Shown here in pieces: positions 27,277-36,045 of a stretch of 64,000 nt of DNA. Under the pieces are notes generated by a model. The model was not told the DNA's origin, did no database searches, and saw only the letters and a list, made by a program, of their open reading frames with translations. Each line of letters opens with the position of its first letter. Position 1 is the stretch's first letter. The translations under genes were made by a program, and so were the position numbers. Origin of the DNA: Listeria monocytogenes (GTDB taxonomy: Bacteria > Bacillota > Bacilli > Lactobacillales > Listeriaceae); NCBI RefSeq assembly GCF_041765605.1, contig NZ_CP168900.1, forward strand, positions 2,062,001 through 2,126,000. The letters run 5' to 3'.

Positions 27277-28734
27277 TTAATCTTGTGAAGCACGGTATTC
27301 ATCGTATTGTTTTTGCATTTCTTTCATTACTTTTTTCATACCTGCATCATTTAATTTCGCTTTGAATTTTTCTGTATATTCAACAGGATCCACTGTTCCT
27401 GTAAGAAGCGCCGGTGCAAATTCATTACACACATTGGTAATCGAAGCTATTTCAGTTCGAACTTTAGAGGAGTCAAAATAGAAACCTAAGCCCGGTGATG
27501 CAACTGATTTTTTATTGAATTCTTTAAATTGATCCCATTTATCCGCTGGCTCATCTTCATATAATTTTAGAATGAAGTGATTTCCAAGCGCATACGTTGG
27601 CATGCTGTAACGTTCCACACGTGCTGGTAGATCTTGAATTTTACCGTCATCTAACTCTTTATAATGGGTTCCTTCAATTCCTTTGTCGACTAAATTACGT
27701 AAATATTCATCCGTGTTTAGTAAATCAAGGAATTTCACTGCTTCTTCAGGGTGTTGGCTCGTAACAGAAACAGCTTGAATCGCACCAGTTACAGAGTTAT
27801 TTTTGATGATAGGAGTTTCAGCAATTGGCTGTGTGACTACTTTATATTTGCCGCCTGTATTTTTATCCCAAATATTTTCTGCATATGGTTGGTATTTTTC
27901 AATCCGCACAAACCAGTTTTCTTTATCGTATGACCATGGATCTGTGGAGGTTGCGATATCTTTTGTGACATATCCTTTTTGGTAAAAGCTATGAAGCGAT
28001 TTTAGGATATCTAATGTTTCGGGTTGCTCATAGAAGTTAACGATTTTGCCAGTGTCTTCATATTGATTTACTGCAAAAGGAAGAGGTACTGCATTATCAA
28101 TCAAATAATCATATGGGAATGCTGGCTTAAAGTCTTTGTTCCCGCCGATTGGTGTGATACTTGGTTCGTTTTCTTTAATTGTTTTTAACATTGGTTCTAA
28201 ATCGCTAAAGTTTTTTACTTTCGTTACGTCCATTTTATATTTATCGACAAGATTTTTGTTAAAAACGTATACTTGTTGCTCGCCGACTTCTTTGTTGGAA
28301 GGAACACCGTAAATGTTTCCGTCAATGGTTGCACCTTCCCAAAGTACATCATTTAACTCGGCTTTCATTTTCTTGCCTTCTTTATCTAGATATTTATTTA
28401 ATGGCAAAAATGCGCCTTTTTGTGAGTAAGAAACGAATTCTCCCGCTGCAGAGTAAGCAATATCAAAGTTTTCACCTGAGTTAATAACGGTTTGCATCCG
28501 TTTGCCGTAGTCGCCCCAGTCGATTTGAGTCATCTCTACTTTGACGCCAATTTTTTCTTCCGTATATTTATTTACTTCTTTCATAACTTCTTCCGTGTCT
28601 TTTTGTGGCGTTCCAATCATGTACCATTTCAGTGTCGGAACTTCATTTGCATCTGCCTTCTCATCGCTTCCGCATGCGCTTAAACCTAGTAGCAAGCAGA
28701 GTGATGCGATGATTACTCCCCATTTCTTCTTCAT
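27277..28734 (-). CDS. ABC transporter solute-binding lipoprotein (CUT1 type)
   Basis: A 485-residue extracellular sugar-binding lipoprotein. The signal peptide MKKKWGVIIASLCLLLGLSAC ends in the lipobox LSAC, whose Cys at about residue 21 is lipidated. The mature part has VPTLKWYMIGTPQKDTEEVM and a typical family 1 binding-protein body with TGAIQAVSVTSQHPEEAVKF near the end. Long binding proteins of this LplA/YtcQ class go with YesMN-type two-component systems and import oligosaccharides. It follows the two permease genes in the same operon. The glycosidase genes nearby suggest a mannose-containing glycan ligand; this is inference. Confidence 0.9.
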   Translation of the reverse strand: MKKKWGVIIASLCLLLGLSACGSDEKADANEVPTLKWYMIGTPQKDTEEVMKEVNKYTEEKIGVKVEMTQIDWGDYGKRMQTVINSGENFDIAYSAAGEFVSYSQKGAFLPLNKYLDKEGKKMKAELNDVLWEGATIDGNIYGVPSNKEVGEQQVYVFNKNLVDKYKMDVTKVKNFSDLEPMLKTIKENEPSITPIGGNKDFKPAFPYDYLIDNAVPLPFAVNQYEDTGKIVNFYEQPETLDILKSLHSFYQKGYVTKDIATSTDPWSYDKENWFVRIEKYQPYAENIWDKNTGGKYKVVTQPIAETPIIKNNSVTGAIQAVSVTSQHPEEAVKFLDLLNTDEYLRNLVDKGIEGTHYKELDDGKIQDLPARVERYSMPTYALGNHFILKLYEDEPADKWDQFKEFNKKSVASPGLGFYFDSSKVRTEIASITNVCNEFAPALLTGTVDPVEYTEKFKAKLNDAGMKKVMKEMQKQYDEYRASQD

Positions 28735-28753
28735 TAAATTCCCTCCATCTTTT

Positions 28754-29725
28754 TTATTCTTTTACGCCGCCAATTGTGAGTCCACTAATAAAGTATTTTT
28801 GGAAAAACGGATAGGTGATTGCGATTGGTAATGTCGAAATAACAACCATCGCCATTTTTGCACCGTCTTGTGGTATGGACTTAAACGCGCCGGCAGTATA
28901 AGCAATTTCAGAGTTTTGCCGCATGAATTCTAAGTTGTTTTCAATTTTCATAAGTAGCGATTGTAGTGGTACTAAATTCGGATTATCAATATAAAGTGAC
29001 GCTTGGAACCAGTCATTCCAGTATCCGAGTGTCGAGAAGAGTGCAATTGTGGCAAGTCCCGGTAAGGACAACGGAACGACCATTTGTAAAAAGATCCGTA
29101 GTTCCCCAGCACCTTCAATTCGGGCCGCCTCAAGTATTGGTTCTGGAATAGACCGTAAAAAGAACGTGCGCATAATCATAATGTAAAAAGCATTCATTGC
29201 TAGTGGTAAAATCATCGCCCAAATGCTATTTCGTAAGTGCAAAAATTGCGTCATCACGATATATGCAGGCACCATCCCGCCACTAAATAACATGGTAAAA
29301 AAGGCAATAAATGTAAATTGACGACGATACTTAAATTGTGGTCTTGATATCGCGTAAGAGTAAAGAGCAATCATTGCAACACTACATACCGTACCAATAA
29401 CCGTAACTAAAATGGTAATACCGTATGATTGTAATAGTTGTCCTTTCATCTTCCATAAGTACTCATACGCTTCCATGCTCCACTCTTTCGGTATTAGTTG
29501 AAAGCCGTTTGCCGCCAGAGATGATTCACTAGAAAAAGAAATAACAATAATGTACAAAAATGGAAAAATACAAATGAGCGCTAGGAAAGCGAGCATAATA
29601 TTCATCGCTACGTTCATCTTTTTCCCAAAACCAATAATGTCTTTAGCTGGTTTATCTTTTGCCGGTTTTTCCATTTCACCCCGGACTTGTTCTATTTCAC
29701 TCACTGCTTCAAGCTGTTCTGCCAA
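28754..29725 (-). CDS. ABC transporter permease, CUT1 family (YtcP-like)
   Basis: A 323-residue membrane permease with a hydrophilic, charged N-terminal extension of about 30 residues (Glu/Lys rich) before the first membrane segment. It has six predicted hydrophobic segments. The EAA loop that docks the ATPase is EAARIEGAGELRIFLQMVVP at about residue 210. The C-terminal GLTIGGVKE is typical of the YtcP/LplC group. It sits between the partner permease and the binding protein gene. No ATPase gene is present; such importers in Firmicutes commonly share an MsmX-like ATPase. Confidence 0.92.
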   Translation of the reverse strand: MAEQLEAVSEIEQVRGEMEKPAKDKPAKDIIGFGKKMNVAMNIMLAFLALICIFPFLYIIVISFSSESSLAANGFQLIPKEWSMEAYEYLWKMKGQLLQSYGITILVTVIGTVCSVAMIALYSYAISRPQFKYRRQFTFIAFFTMLFSGGMVPAYIVMTQFLHLRNSIWAMILPLAMNAFYIMIMRTFFLRSIPEPILEAARIEGAGELRIFLQMVVPLSLPGLATIALFSTLGYWNDWFQASLYIDNPNLVPLQSLLMKIENNLEFMRQNSEIAYTAGAFKSIPQDGAKMAMVVISTLPIAITYPFFQKYFISGLTIGGVKE

Positions 29726-29743
29726 AGCACCTCGCCTCCTTTT

Positions 29744-30682
29744 CTAAAATAAGCCATATTCTGGATTTATTTTTTTCACGATGTAGTTTGTGAGTAACAC
29801 TAGAATAAAGCCAACGATGGACTGATAGAAGCCAGCTGCCGCACTCATACTCATATCTCCAAGTGACGTTAAACCTCGGTATACATATGTATCAATAACA
29901 TCCGTCACTGGATAAAGCGGGCCTGAATTTCGCGGTAGTTGATAAAACAAACCAAAATCAGAGTTAAAAATCTTCCCGACATTCAAAATCGTTAAAATAA
30001 CCATCAGTGGCGTTAATGCCGGAATTGTTACATGCCTAATTTGTTGCCATTTGCCAGCACCATCAATCATAGCCGCCTCGTAGTAGGTCCGGTCAATTCC
30101 GGCAATCGCTGCAAGGTAGACAATACTTCCATAACCTAGGCCTTTCCAAACATTCATCATGATAAGGATAAACGGCCAGTATTTCGGATCGTTATACCAG
30201 GAAATCGGGTCCTGTCCGAATGCAAGTAAAATATTATTCATCAGCCCACTGTCTTCGCTCAAAAAGCTGAACAAGAAATAGCTGACAACTACCCATGATA
30301 AAAAATGGGGGAAAAGCATTCCCGTTTGATAAATTTTTGCTCCTCGCTTATTTAGTAAGCTGTTGAAAATAATAGCAAGTGCTACACCAAGAAACAGCCC
30401 AACAATAATAAATACTAAATTATAAAGAACGGTGTTTCGGGTAATAATAAAAGCGTCGTTTGTTTGGAATAGGAATTTAAAATTTTCAAGTCCCACCCAG
30501 TCGCTACTCATAATACTGGATAAAAATCCTTTCCCATCAATCTTGTAATCTTTGAATGCAATCACTGTACCAAACATTGGTAAGTATGAGAAAACCAGGA
30601 ACCAAAGGAGGCCTGGAAGTACCATTAAAAGCCAAATTCGATTAGCTCGAATTTGTGATAAAACTTTTTTCAATCCATTCAC
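29744..30682 (-). CDS. ABC transporter permease, CUT1 family (LplB-like)
   Basis: A 312-residue permease with six predicted membrane segments. It begins with a short basic stretch and RIWLLMVLPGLLWFLVFSYL, typical of the LplB/YteP group. The EAA loop is YEAAMIDGAGKWQQIRHVTI at about residue 207. It is the first gene of a three-gene importer operon (permease, permease, binding protein). A cre match lies between it and the upstream response regulator gene. AGAGGGGTG is the ribosome-binding site. Confidence 0.92.
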   Translation of the reverse strand: MNGLKKVLSQIRANRIWLLMVLPGLLWFLVFSYLPMFGTVIAFKDYKIDGKGFLSSIMSSDWVGLENFKFLFQTNDAFIITRNTVLYNLVFIIVGLFLGVALAIIFNSLLNKRGAKIYQTGMLFPHFLSWVVVSYFLFSFLSEDSGLMNNILLAFGQDPISWYNDPKYWPFILIMMNVWKGLGYGSIVYLAAIAGIDRTYYEAAMIDGAGKWQQIRHVTIPALTPLMVILTILNVGKIFNSDFGLFYQLPRNSGPLYPVTDVIDTYVYRGLTSLGDMSMSAAAGFYQSIVGFILVLLTNYIVKKINPEYGLF

Positions 30683-30692
30683 CCCTCTTTTT

Positions 30693-30706
30693 TGTAAGTG
30701 CTTTCA
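30693..30706. promoter_or_regulatory. cre site upstream of the ABC importer operon
   Basis: TGTAAGTGCTTTCA fits the cre consensus at 13 of 14 positions. It lies 11 bp before the first permease gene, in the leader region, so CcpA may act as a roadblock. I could not identify a convincing promoter in this 103-bp gap. Confidence 0.65.
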
Positions 30707-30785
30707 ACATCTTTAGTTTATCGTTTTTACGAGGGGTTAAATAGTTGCGGATGTTTAGATTTATAGACAAATATTAGAAATAATT

Positions 30786-32270
30786 TTATTGATGGATTTT
30801 TCGGTAACGATTTGGTGTTTCGCCTGTGTGCTTTTTGAACTGTCGATAAAAATAAGCCATATCGGTATAACCAGATTTCCCTGCGATGATAGTTAAGTTA
30901 TCTTTTGTTTGAAGCAATTCTTCTTTTGCATAGTTCACCCGGTAGCGATTTAGATAATCCGTAAAGTGTTCGCCCATTTCTTTCTGAAAAAGTTGACCGA
31001 GATAAACAGCATTAATATGAAAGTCGTTACCGAGCGTTTTTAAAGACATTCCTTCTGCGAAATGTTCCGTGATATAGGAAAGCACATTTTGAATAATGGG
31101 GCTTTTTGATTCATCTGTTTGTTTTTTGCGATTATAGTAACGAATAGCGTAGGCTAGCGTCGCCTCTTCCAATCCCTCAATACTCGTTTCTTCGGCAATT
31201 CTCCCCATGGATTCGCTTAACTCTTTCGGATCCGATTCCGCCATCATCACAAGCAGCTCATTCAAAATATGGAGCATTTGATGTGGGTCGCTTTCCAATT
31301 TATGGTCATTCCATTCTTTAAAAAAGTGCTGGATCCACGCTTTAATTTCTTTTTCGTTATTCATCACTAAGAGCTTCGCAAGTTGATGTTGCTTTCTTTT
31401 CGGACGCCAAGTATGTTTGGTACGTTTTTGATAGGCAATTAGGCTTCCAGGCTCTTGAACAAGTCGTTCCGGAAGCAACCTAGTAAGTTGGCGAAAGGCT
31501 TGCGGGTACATCATTTCACCTTGCACTTTTTCACTGATAAATAGGTAAAAAGCTTCATTCGAAAGGCGTTTTTTCACATCTTGGTGAATCGCTAAAATTT
31601 GTTCGGATATCGAGGTTGGTTCGGTTATTCCTATAATTATTTCATTTTCTGGCGTAAGTAGCATAAATGGAAAGTCCTTCCGATATTGTTCAGAAAGATT
31701 TTTCCATTCAGTCAGATTGATTTCTTTTGTTGGTTGAATTTGAATGAGAACAGCATTTTCCTTTGAATTTAAAATCATATCGTATAATGCCAGGCGCTCT
31801 TCCCACTCTTCTTTGTTAATTCGTAAATTTAGCCAACGCCAAATCGTATTGTCCCGTAAGATGTAATACGCTTCTTCCTTTGGTATCACACTGTCTGTCA
31901 TTTGTTTTTTCTCTATTTGTATAAACGTTTCTTTTAATTCTTGTTCATTTAAAGGTTTTAGTAAATAATTTTCGATTCCCGCTGAAAGTCCGCGTTTCAC
32001 ATAATGAAAATCTTCAAATCCGGAAAGAACAATCGTTTTAGTTGCGGGTTGTCGTTTTTTCCATTCATCAATTAATTCTAGTCCGTTCATTACAGGCATC
32101 TCTATATCGGTCAAAAGGACATCTACTTGTTGATTAGCAAATAAATCTAAGGCTACTGCGCCATTTTTGGCTGTCCCGATAATTTCAATCGATTGCTCAA
32201 ATTCTGGAATAATACTTTCTAAACCTTTGAGAATAAGGGGTTCGTCGTCTACTAGTACAATTTTTAGCAT
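30786..32270 (-). CDS. response regulator, YesN type (receiver plus AraC HTH)
   Basis: A 494-residue regulator. Residues 1-120 form a receiver domain: MLKIVLVDDEPLILKGLESI with the acidic pair, phospho-acceptor Asp in VDVLLTDIEMPVMNGLELI (about residue 55), TKTIVLSGFEDF, and Lys in NYLLKPLNEQEL. A long linker follows, and the C-terminal ~100 residues are an AraC-type double HTH ending MAYFYRQFKKHTGETPNRYR. Its ATG overlaps the kinase stop codon by one base (TAATG). With the kinase it probably senses an extracellular glycan and switches on the adjacent importer and/or glycosidase genes. Confidence 0.92.
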   Translation of the reverse strand: MLKIVLVDDEPLILKGLESIIPEFEQSIEIIGTAKNGAVALDLFANQQVDVLLTDIEMPVMNGLELIDEWKKRQPATKTIVLSGFEDFHYVKRGLSAGIENYLLKPLNEQELKETFIQIEKKQMTDSVIPKEEAYYILRDNTIWRWLNLRINKEEWEERLALYDMILNSKENAVLIQIQPTKEINLTEWKNLSEQYRKDFPFMLLTPENEIIIGITEPTSISEQILAIHQDVKKRLSNEAFYLFISEKVQGEMMYPQAFRQLTRLLPERLVQEPGSLIAYQKRTKHTWRPKRKQHQLAKLLVMNNEKEIKAWIQHFFKEWNDHKLESDPHQMLHILNELLVMMAESDPKELSESMGRIAEETSIEGLEEATLAYAIRYYNRKKQTDESKSPIIQNVLSYITEHFAEGMSLKTLGNDFHINAVYLGQLFQKEMGEHFTDYLNRYRVNYAKEELLQTKDNLTIIAGKSGYTDMAYFYRQFKKHTGETPNRYRKIHQ

Positions 32271-34003
32271 TACTTTTCTCCTCCCGTATTTTGAGGCACT
32301 TGAAACATAATAACAGTACCTTCATTTGCTTTACTTTTAATTGTTAATTGATAAGTTTCTCCATATAAAAGTTGCAATCGTTTGTTTAAATTAGCTAGAC
32401 CGATGTGGCTCGTCTCATCTTTACTTTCAATTGTTGCTTGCACTTCTTTTAATTTCTCTGCATCGATTCCCGAACCATTGTCTTCAATTCTAAATTGTAA
32501 ATTTTCATTTTCTGCAGTGACCGTAATTACGACTATTGGATTTTGATTTTCTTTATAAGCATATTTGAAAAAGTTTTCAATAAGCGGCTGCAGAGCAAAC
32601 CGTGGAATCTGTGTATGATTGAAACGTTTTTCAATATTGATTTCTAGCTTAATTGGCTGTTCGTGGCGCATTTCCATAAAGCGGACATATTGTTTCACGT
32701 AATTGATTTCTTCACCTAAAGTGGTGATTTCACGGTGATTAGCTGTGTAGCGCAGTAGTGTTGCAAGTTGATAAATCATATCACTTGTCGCTTTGGCTCC
32801 TTCTACGCGCGCATTCATCCTAATTGCTTCTAGTGAATTATAAAGAAAATGAGGCTGCATTTGACCCTGGAGTGCCTTGAGCCGCGCTTTTTGTTCTTCC
32901 ATTTCTAGGCTATAGACCTTCTTCACATAGGCATCGAGGTTTTCTGTCATATGGTTAAACCGCTCACTAATCATCGTCAATTCATCCCCGTTATTATCAA
33001 CCGGAAGCTTTGCATCAAGCGTCCCATTTTCCACCCGATTCATCCCACCAATAATGGTTAAAATCCGTTTAGAATAACGTCTACTAATAACAAAATTAAT
33101 ACTGATAGAAAAAATAACTAATAACAGTCCAATTCCAAATAAAGTAAGTTCGATAAGCGGCGCACTATCATCTGTTACTCGATATAAAAAGGTATTGTTT
33201 TTCAAGCCATTTGTTTCGTCTTCTGTTTTTTGAAAGTATACTTTTTTGTTGTCAGCTTGAAGCCATCCTTGTTTTTCAGGCGTTTGGATTTGTTTCTTTG
33301 GGTGGTTGGAATATACCTCGACTCCTTTTGTGTTTTGTATTTGAAAAGTCGAGTTTTGATAATCTTTCGTAATCCATTTGCTTAGAAACGTTGGATCAAT
33401 GTATAAAAGTAAATAACCCATTTGTTTTAATGTACCTGGATCATTAATCGGCTGTTTCACGACTATTTTATTTTCGATTGTATAAAATGTTCCTTGCTTT
33501 GATGCTTCGGTGGCGATATTTGCCTCCCCATATGTATCAACCGTTTCTTTCCATTCCCGGTAACGGCTCGGAAATGTATAAGAGTAACTACCATCATCCG
33601 AAATGAGCTGCAGCGCGATAATATCCTCATCATACGAAAAATAAGACTGTAAATACGTTTGCATATCTACAGAATAAAAATTTTTACTTTTAAAATAGTT
33701 ATCGATATTTTGCTCTGTATAACTACCGTAATCGTTTGTCATCGCGATTTGAACATCTTGCATCAAATCGCTATTACGATAAATATCTTGTGTTAAACTA
33801 ATTAACGCCTTTTGCTTCTCCGAAAGTGCGTCCAGCTGCTTACTCGCAATGGTTTCTGCTTTTTGGAGGTTGGCATCTAGTTGAATATTTGTATAGTACT
33901 TATATATGAAAAAAAGTAACAAGCTCACCGTAAAAAGACTTGTCAAAGAAAAAATTAGTAACATTCTTTTGAAAACGCGCTTACGTGGCAATTCCTGTGT
34001 CAT
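32270..34003 (-). CDS. sensor histidine kinase, YesM type
   Basis: A 577-residue membrane kinase. A first transmembrane segment lies at about residues 13-31, followed by an extracellular sensor domain of about 250 residues (Cache-like by position). A second segment is at about residues 282-302, and then a HAMP-like linker. The His_kinase domain has the phospho-acceptor in LQGQMQPHFLYNSLEAIRMN, and the ATPase domain has RFALQPLIENFFKYAYKENQ and EDNGSGIDAEKL (N and G boxes). YesM kinases of this type respond to sugars and partner with AraC-type regulators, as here. Overlap with the regulator gene implies coupled translation. Confidence 0.92.
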   Translation of the reverse strand: MTQELPRKRVFKRMLLIFSLTSLFTVSLLLFFIYKYYTNIQLDANLQKAETIASKQLDALSEKQKALISLTQDIYRNSDLMQDVQIAMTNDYGSYTEQNIDNYFKSKNFYSVDMQTYLQSYFSYDEDIIALQLISDDGSYSYTFPSRYREWKETVDTYGEANIATEASKQGTFYTIENKIVVKQPINDPGTLKQMGYLLLYIDPTFLSKWITKDYQNSTFQIQNTKGVEVYSNHPKKQIQTPEKQGWLQADNKKVYFQKTEDETNGLKNNTFLYRVTDDSAPLIELTLFGIGLLLVIFSISINFVISRRYSKRILTIIGGMNRVENGTLDAKLPVDNNGDELTMISERFNHMTENLDAYVKKVYSLEMEEQKARLKALQGQMQPHFLYNSLEAIRMNARVEGAKATSDMIYQLATLLRYTANHREITTLGEEINYVKQYVRFMEMRHEQPIKLEINIEKRFNHTQIPRFALQPLIENFFKYAYKENQNPIVVITVTAENENLQFRIEDNGSGIDAEKLKEVQATIESKDETSHIGLANLNKRLQLLYGETYQLTIKSKANEGTVIMFQVPQNTGGEK

Positions 34004-34032
34004 ATTCCTTTACTACCCCCTCTTCTTTTCTG

Positions 34033-34057
34033 ATTATTGCATACTATCTGCAATAAT
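34033..34057 (-). other. stem-loop ahead of the kinase gene
   Basis: ATTATTGCA (34033-34041) and TGCAATAAT (34049-34057) form a perfect 9-bp stem with a 7-nt loop in the 62-bp gap between the YesL-like and kinase genes. There is no T-tract on minus, so an mRNA processing or stability element is likelier than a terminator. Confidence 0.4.
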
Positions 34058-34065
34058 GTAAGGGG

Positions 34066-34677
34066 TTACTTTGGTTCCATTTGCTTGAAGCGGTGTAAGT
34101 TGATTTTCATTATCCAATAACTTGGCAAAACGCCAGAAATGAATAAAAGAAAAGCGGGCATTTTCGAGATTAACCATGCGCAAAAAACAAGTCCAACCAC
34201 AATCATAAAGGTATTTTTAAAACTAGTAATCGCGAGCAAGAATGCTTGCCCGACATAAGCACGCGCATTTTTCATTTGAAAGTGAACAAATACCGTGAAA
34301 TACTGTAAAAAGGCAATACCCACAAGAAAAAGCAAAAACATTAAGAAAAAGTATAAAATCGTCGACCAAAAACCTTGCATTAATTCAAAAACAATCCGCA
34401 AATCCGCATACAGGAAAATCCCTATCAGCGCAAAAATTGCACCCGCTAAATTAGCCGAAACAAACACCTGTTTATAAGTTTGCCAAGCAGATTTCCAAAC
34501 TGGCACATCTAAATCGCCTCGCGCCCATTTTCTCGTTATCGTAAATAAAGCAACCGTTGCCGGCATAAAGCCAAGCACAATCCCGCCGATCAACACAAGG
34601 AAAAGCCATACTAAATTTGTCCAGACGAGCCGGATAATCCAGTCGCTAATAACTGAAAATTTATCAATAAGTTTCAT
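34066..34677 (-). CDS. YesL-like membrane protein (DUF624)
   Basis: A 203-residue membrane protein with about five hydrophobic segments. It starts MKLIDKFSVISDWIIRLVWT and has the FTITRKWARGDLDVPVWKSA segment after the first two membrane spans, typical of the YesL/DUF624 family. Family members are found beside YesMN two-component systems and CUT1 sugar importers in Firmicutes, but their function is not established. Here the gene lies between the glycosidases and the kinase/regulator pair on the same strand, which points to a role in sensing or uptake of the same glycan. Confidence 0.85.
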   Translation of the reverse strand: MKLIDKFSVISDWIIRLVWTNLVWLFLVLIGGIVLGFMPATVALFTITRKWARGDLDVPVWKSAWQTYKQVFVSANLAGAIFALIGIFLYADLRIVFELMQGFWSTILYFFLMFLLFLVGIAFLQYFTVFVHFQMKNARAYVGQAFLLAITSFKNTFMIVVGLVFCAWLISKMPAFLLFISGVLPSYWIMKINLHRFKQMEPK

Positions 34678-34704
34678 TCTTTTTCTCTCCTTTGATAGTA
34701 AGAG

Positions 34705-34730
34705 AAAGCCTGAGTTTTCGCCCAGACTTT
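34705..34730 (-). terminator. possible internal terminator after the GH125 gene
   Basis: On minus, AAAGTCTGGG (34721-34730) pairs throughout with CTCAGGCTTT (34705-34714), using two G-U pairs, around CGAAAA. The following bases are only partly T-rich (CTTTCTCTTA). Partial termination would lower expression of the downstream YesL-like, kinase and regulator genes relative to the glycosidases. Confidence 0.5.
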
Positions 34731-34737
34731 TCTTTTT

Positions 34738-36042
34738 TTATTTACTTAATGGGCTGCCTTTTACGTACACACCGCACATGCTTAAAACAAATTCACTAAA
34801 CATTGCATTCGACCAAGCAAACCAGTCGCGCGTGAATTCAGCTGGATTCGAGGCGTTGACACCTTCGTGCATATAATCCGTTCCGCCATCTCCGGCAATC
34901 AGCATCTCTAAAATGGCTTGTTTTTCCGCTTCTGTTTCTGCCGTTAATCCTTCGATGCTAAGCGCAATCGGCCATACATAATGATCAGGTGTATGTGGAC
35001 TACCAATTCCTGTAAGTACACTACCTTCGACAAAATAAGGATTTTCTCGGCTTAAAATTAGTTTTCTAGTCGCTTGGTATGCAGGATCATTTTTCTTACA
35101 AAAACCTAAGTACGGTGCAGCGAGCAAGCTTGGCACGTTAGCATCATCCATAAATAATTTACGCCCCGTTCCGTCAACTTCATACGCGTAAACATCGCCG
35201 TAATAGGGATGCGCTTGTTTCGCATAGGTTTCAATCCCTGCAGCAACTTCTTTTCGTAAATCTGCGCTATCTTTCAGCAATTCTTTATCATCCGGGTAAA
35301 ACGCCGCTATTATTTCTTGGACGTAATCCATCACCACAACTAAAAACATATTACTCGGCACAAGATAGCCATACATACACGCGTCGTCACTCGGTCTAAA
35401 GCCACTCCAAGACATACCAGTATAGCTTACATCTGTTCCTTTTCCGTTATTATTTAAGGTATCTGATTGACGTACATTTTCTCGTTCGAAACGATACGGA
35501 CTTTGCTCTGTATGTTTTTGTTCGATTTTAAAAACTTCGATGATTTGATGCAATGCTTTTCTAAATTCTTCGGTAAAATGACCTGTACGGCTGGTGCTTT
35601 TCCATAATAGATACGCTAATTGAATCGGATAGCAAAGTGAATCAATTTCATATTTTCGTTCCCAAACCAGGTCGGTCATTGCTGTTTTGTCGTTTTGAAA
35701 TCCCGCACCATTCGCCGATTTATTAAAAGCATTCGCGTATGGGTCATGCAAAATACATTTAGTTTGTAACTTTACGAGGTTTTCAATAACAGTCGCCATT
35801 TCTTCGTCTTCTTCCGCCACAATTAAATATGGTCTAATTTGGCTTGTAGAATCGCGTAACCACATCGCTGGAATGTCTCCTGTAATAACAAATGGAAGCC
35901 CCTCTTCTGTTTCTTGTAAGGTAGTTGTATACGTATTCGTAAAACATTTTTCAAACATGCGGTGAAGTTTTTTGTTTTCTGGAAAAGTCGTTTTCACTTT
36001 CTCTATCCATTTGCTAAAGCTTGCTGGTACTTTGTTTGTCAT
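34738..36042 (-). CDS. glycoside hydrolase family 125, exo-alpha-1,6-mannosidase candidate
   Basis: A 434-residue protein without signal peptide, so cytoplasmic. The GH125 (formerly DUF1237) pattern is clear: LPFVITGDIPAMWLRDSTSQ with the catalytic-region acidic residue, SYTGMSWSGFRPSDDACMYG, and DYMHEGVNASNPAEFTRDWF with AWSNAMFSEFVL at the end. Characterised GH125 enzymes from Streptococcus pneumoniae and Clostridium perfringens remove alpha-1,6-linked mannose from N-glycans. It follows the GH38 gene by 3 bp, so the two are coupled. Working with GH38, it would degrade imported manno-oligosaccharides. Confidence 0.9.
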   Translation of the reverse strand: MTNKVPASFSKWIEKVKTTFPENKKLHRMFEKCFTNTYTTTLQETEEGLPFVITGDIPAMWLRDSTSQIRPYLIVAEEDEEMATVIENLVKLQTKCILHDPYANAFNKSANGAGFQNDKTAMTDLVWERKYEIDSLCYPIQLAYLLWKSTSRTGHFTEEFRKALHQIIEVFKIEQKHTEQSPYRFERENVRQSDTLNNNGKGTDVSYTGMSWSGFRPSDDACMYGYLVPSNMFLVVVMDYVQEIIAAFYPDDKELLKDSADLRKEVAAGIETYAKQAHPYYGDVYAYEVDGTGRKLFMDDANVPSLLAAPYLGFCKKNDPAYQATRKLILSRENPYFVEGSVLTGIGSPHTPDHYVWPIALSIEGLTAETEAEKQAILEMLIAGDGGTDYMHEGVNASNPAEFTRDWFAWSNAMFSEFVLSMCGVYVKGSPLSK

Positions 36043-36045
36043 GTA

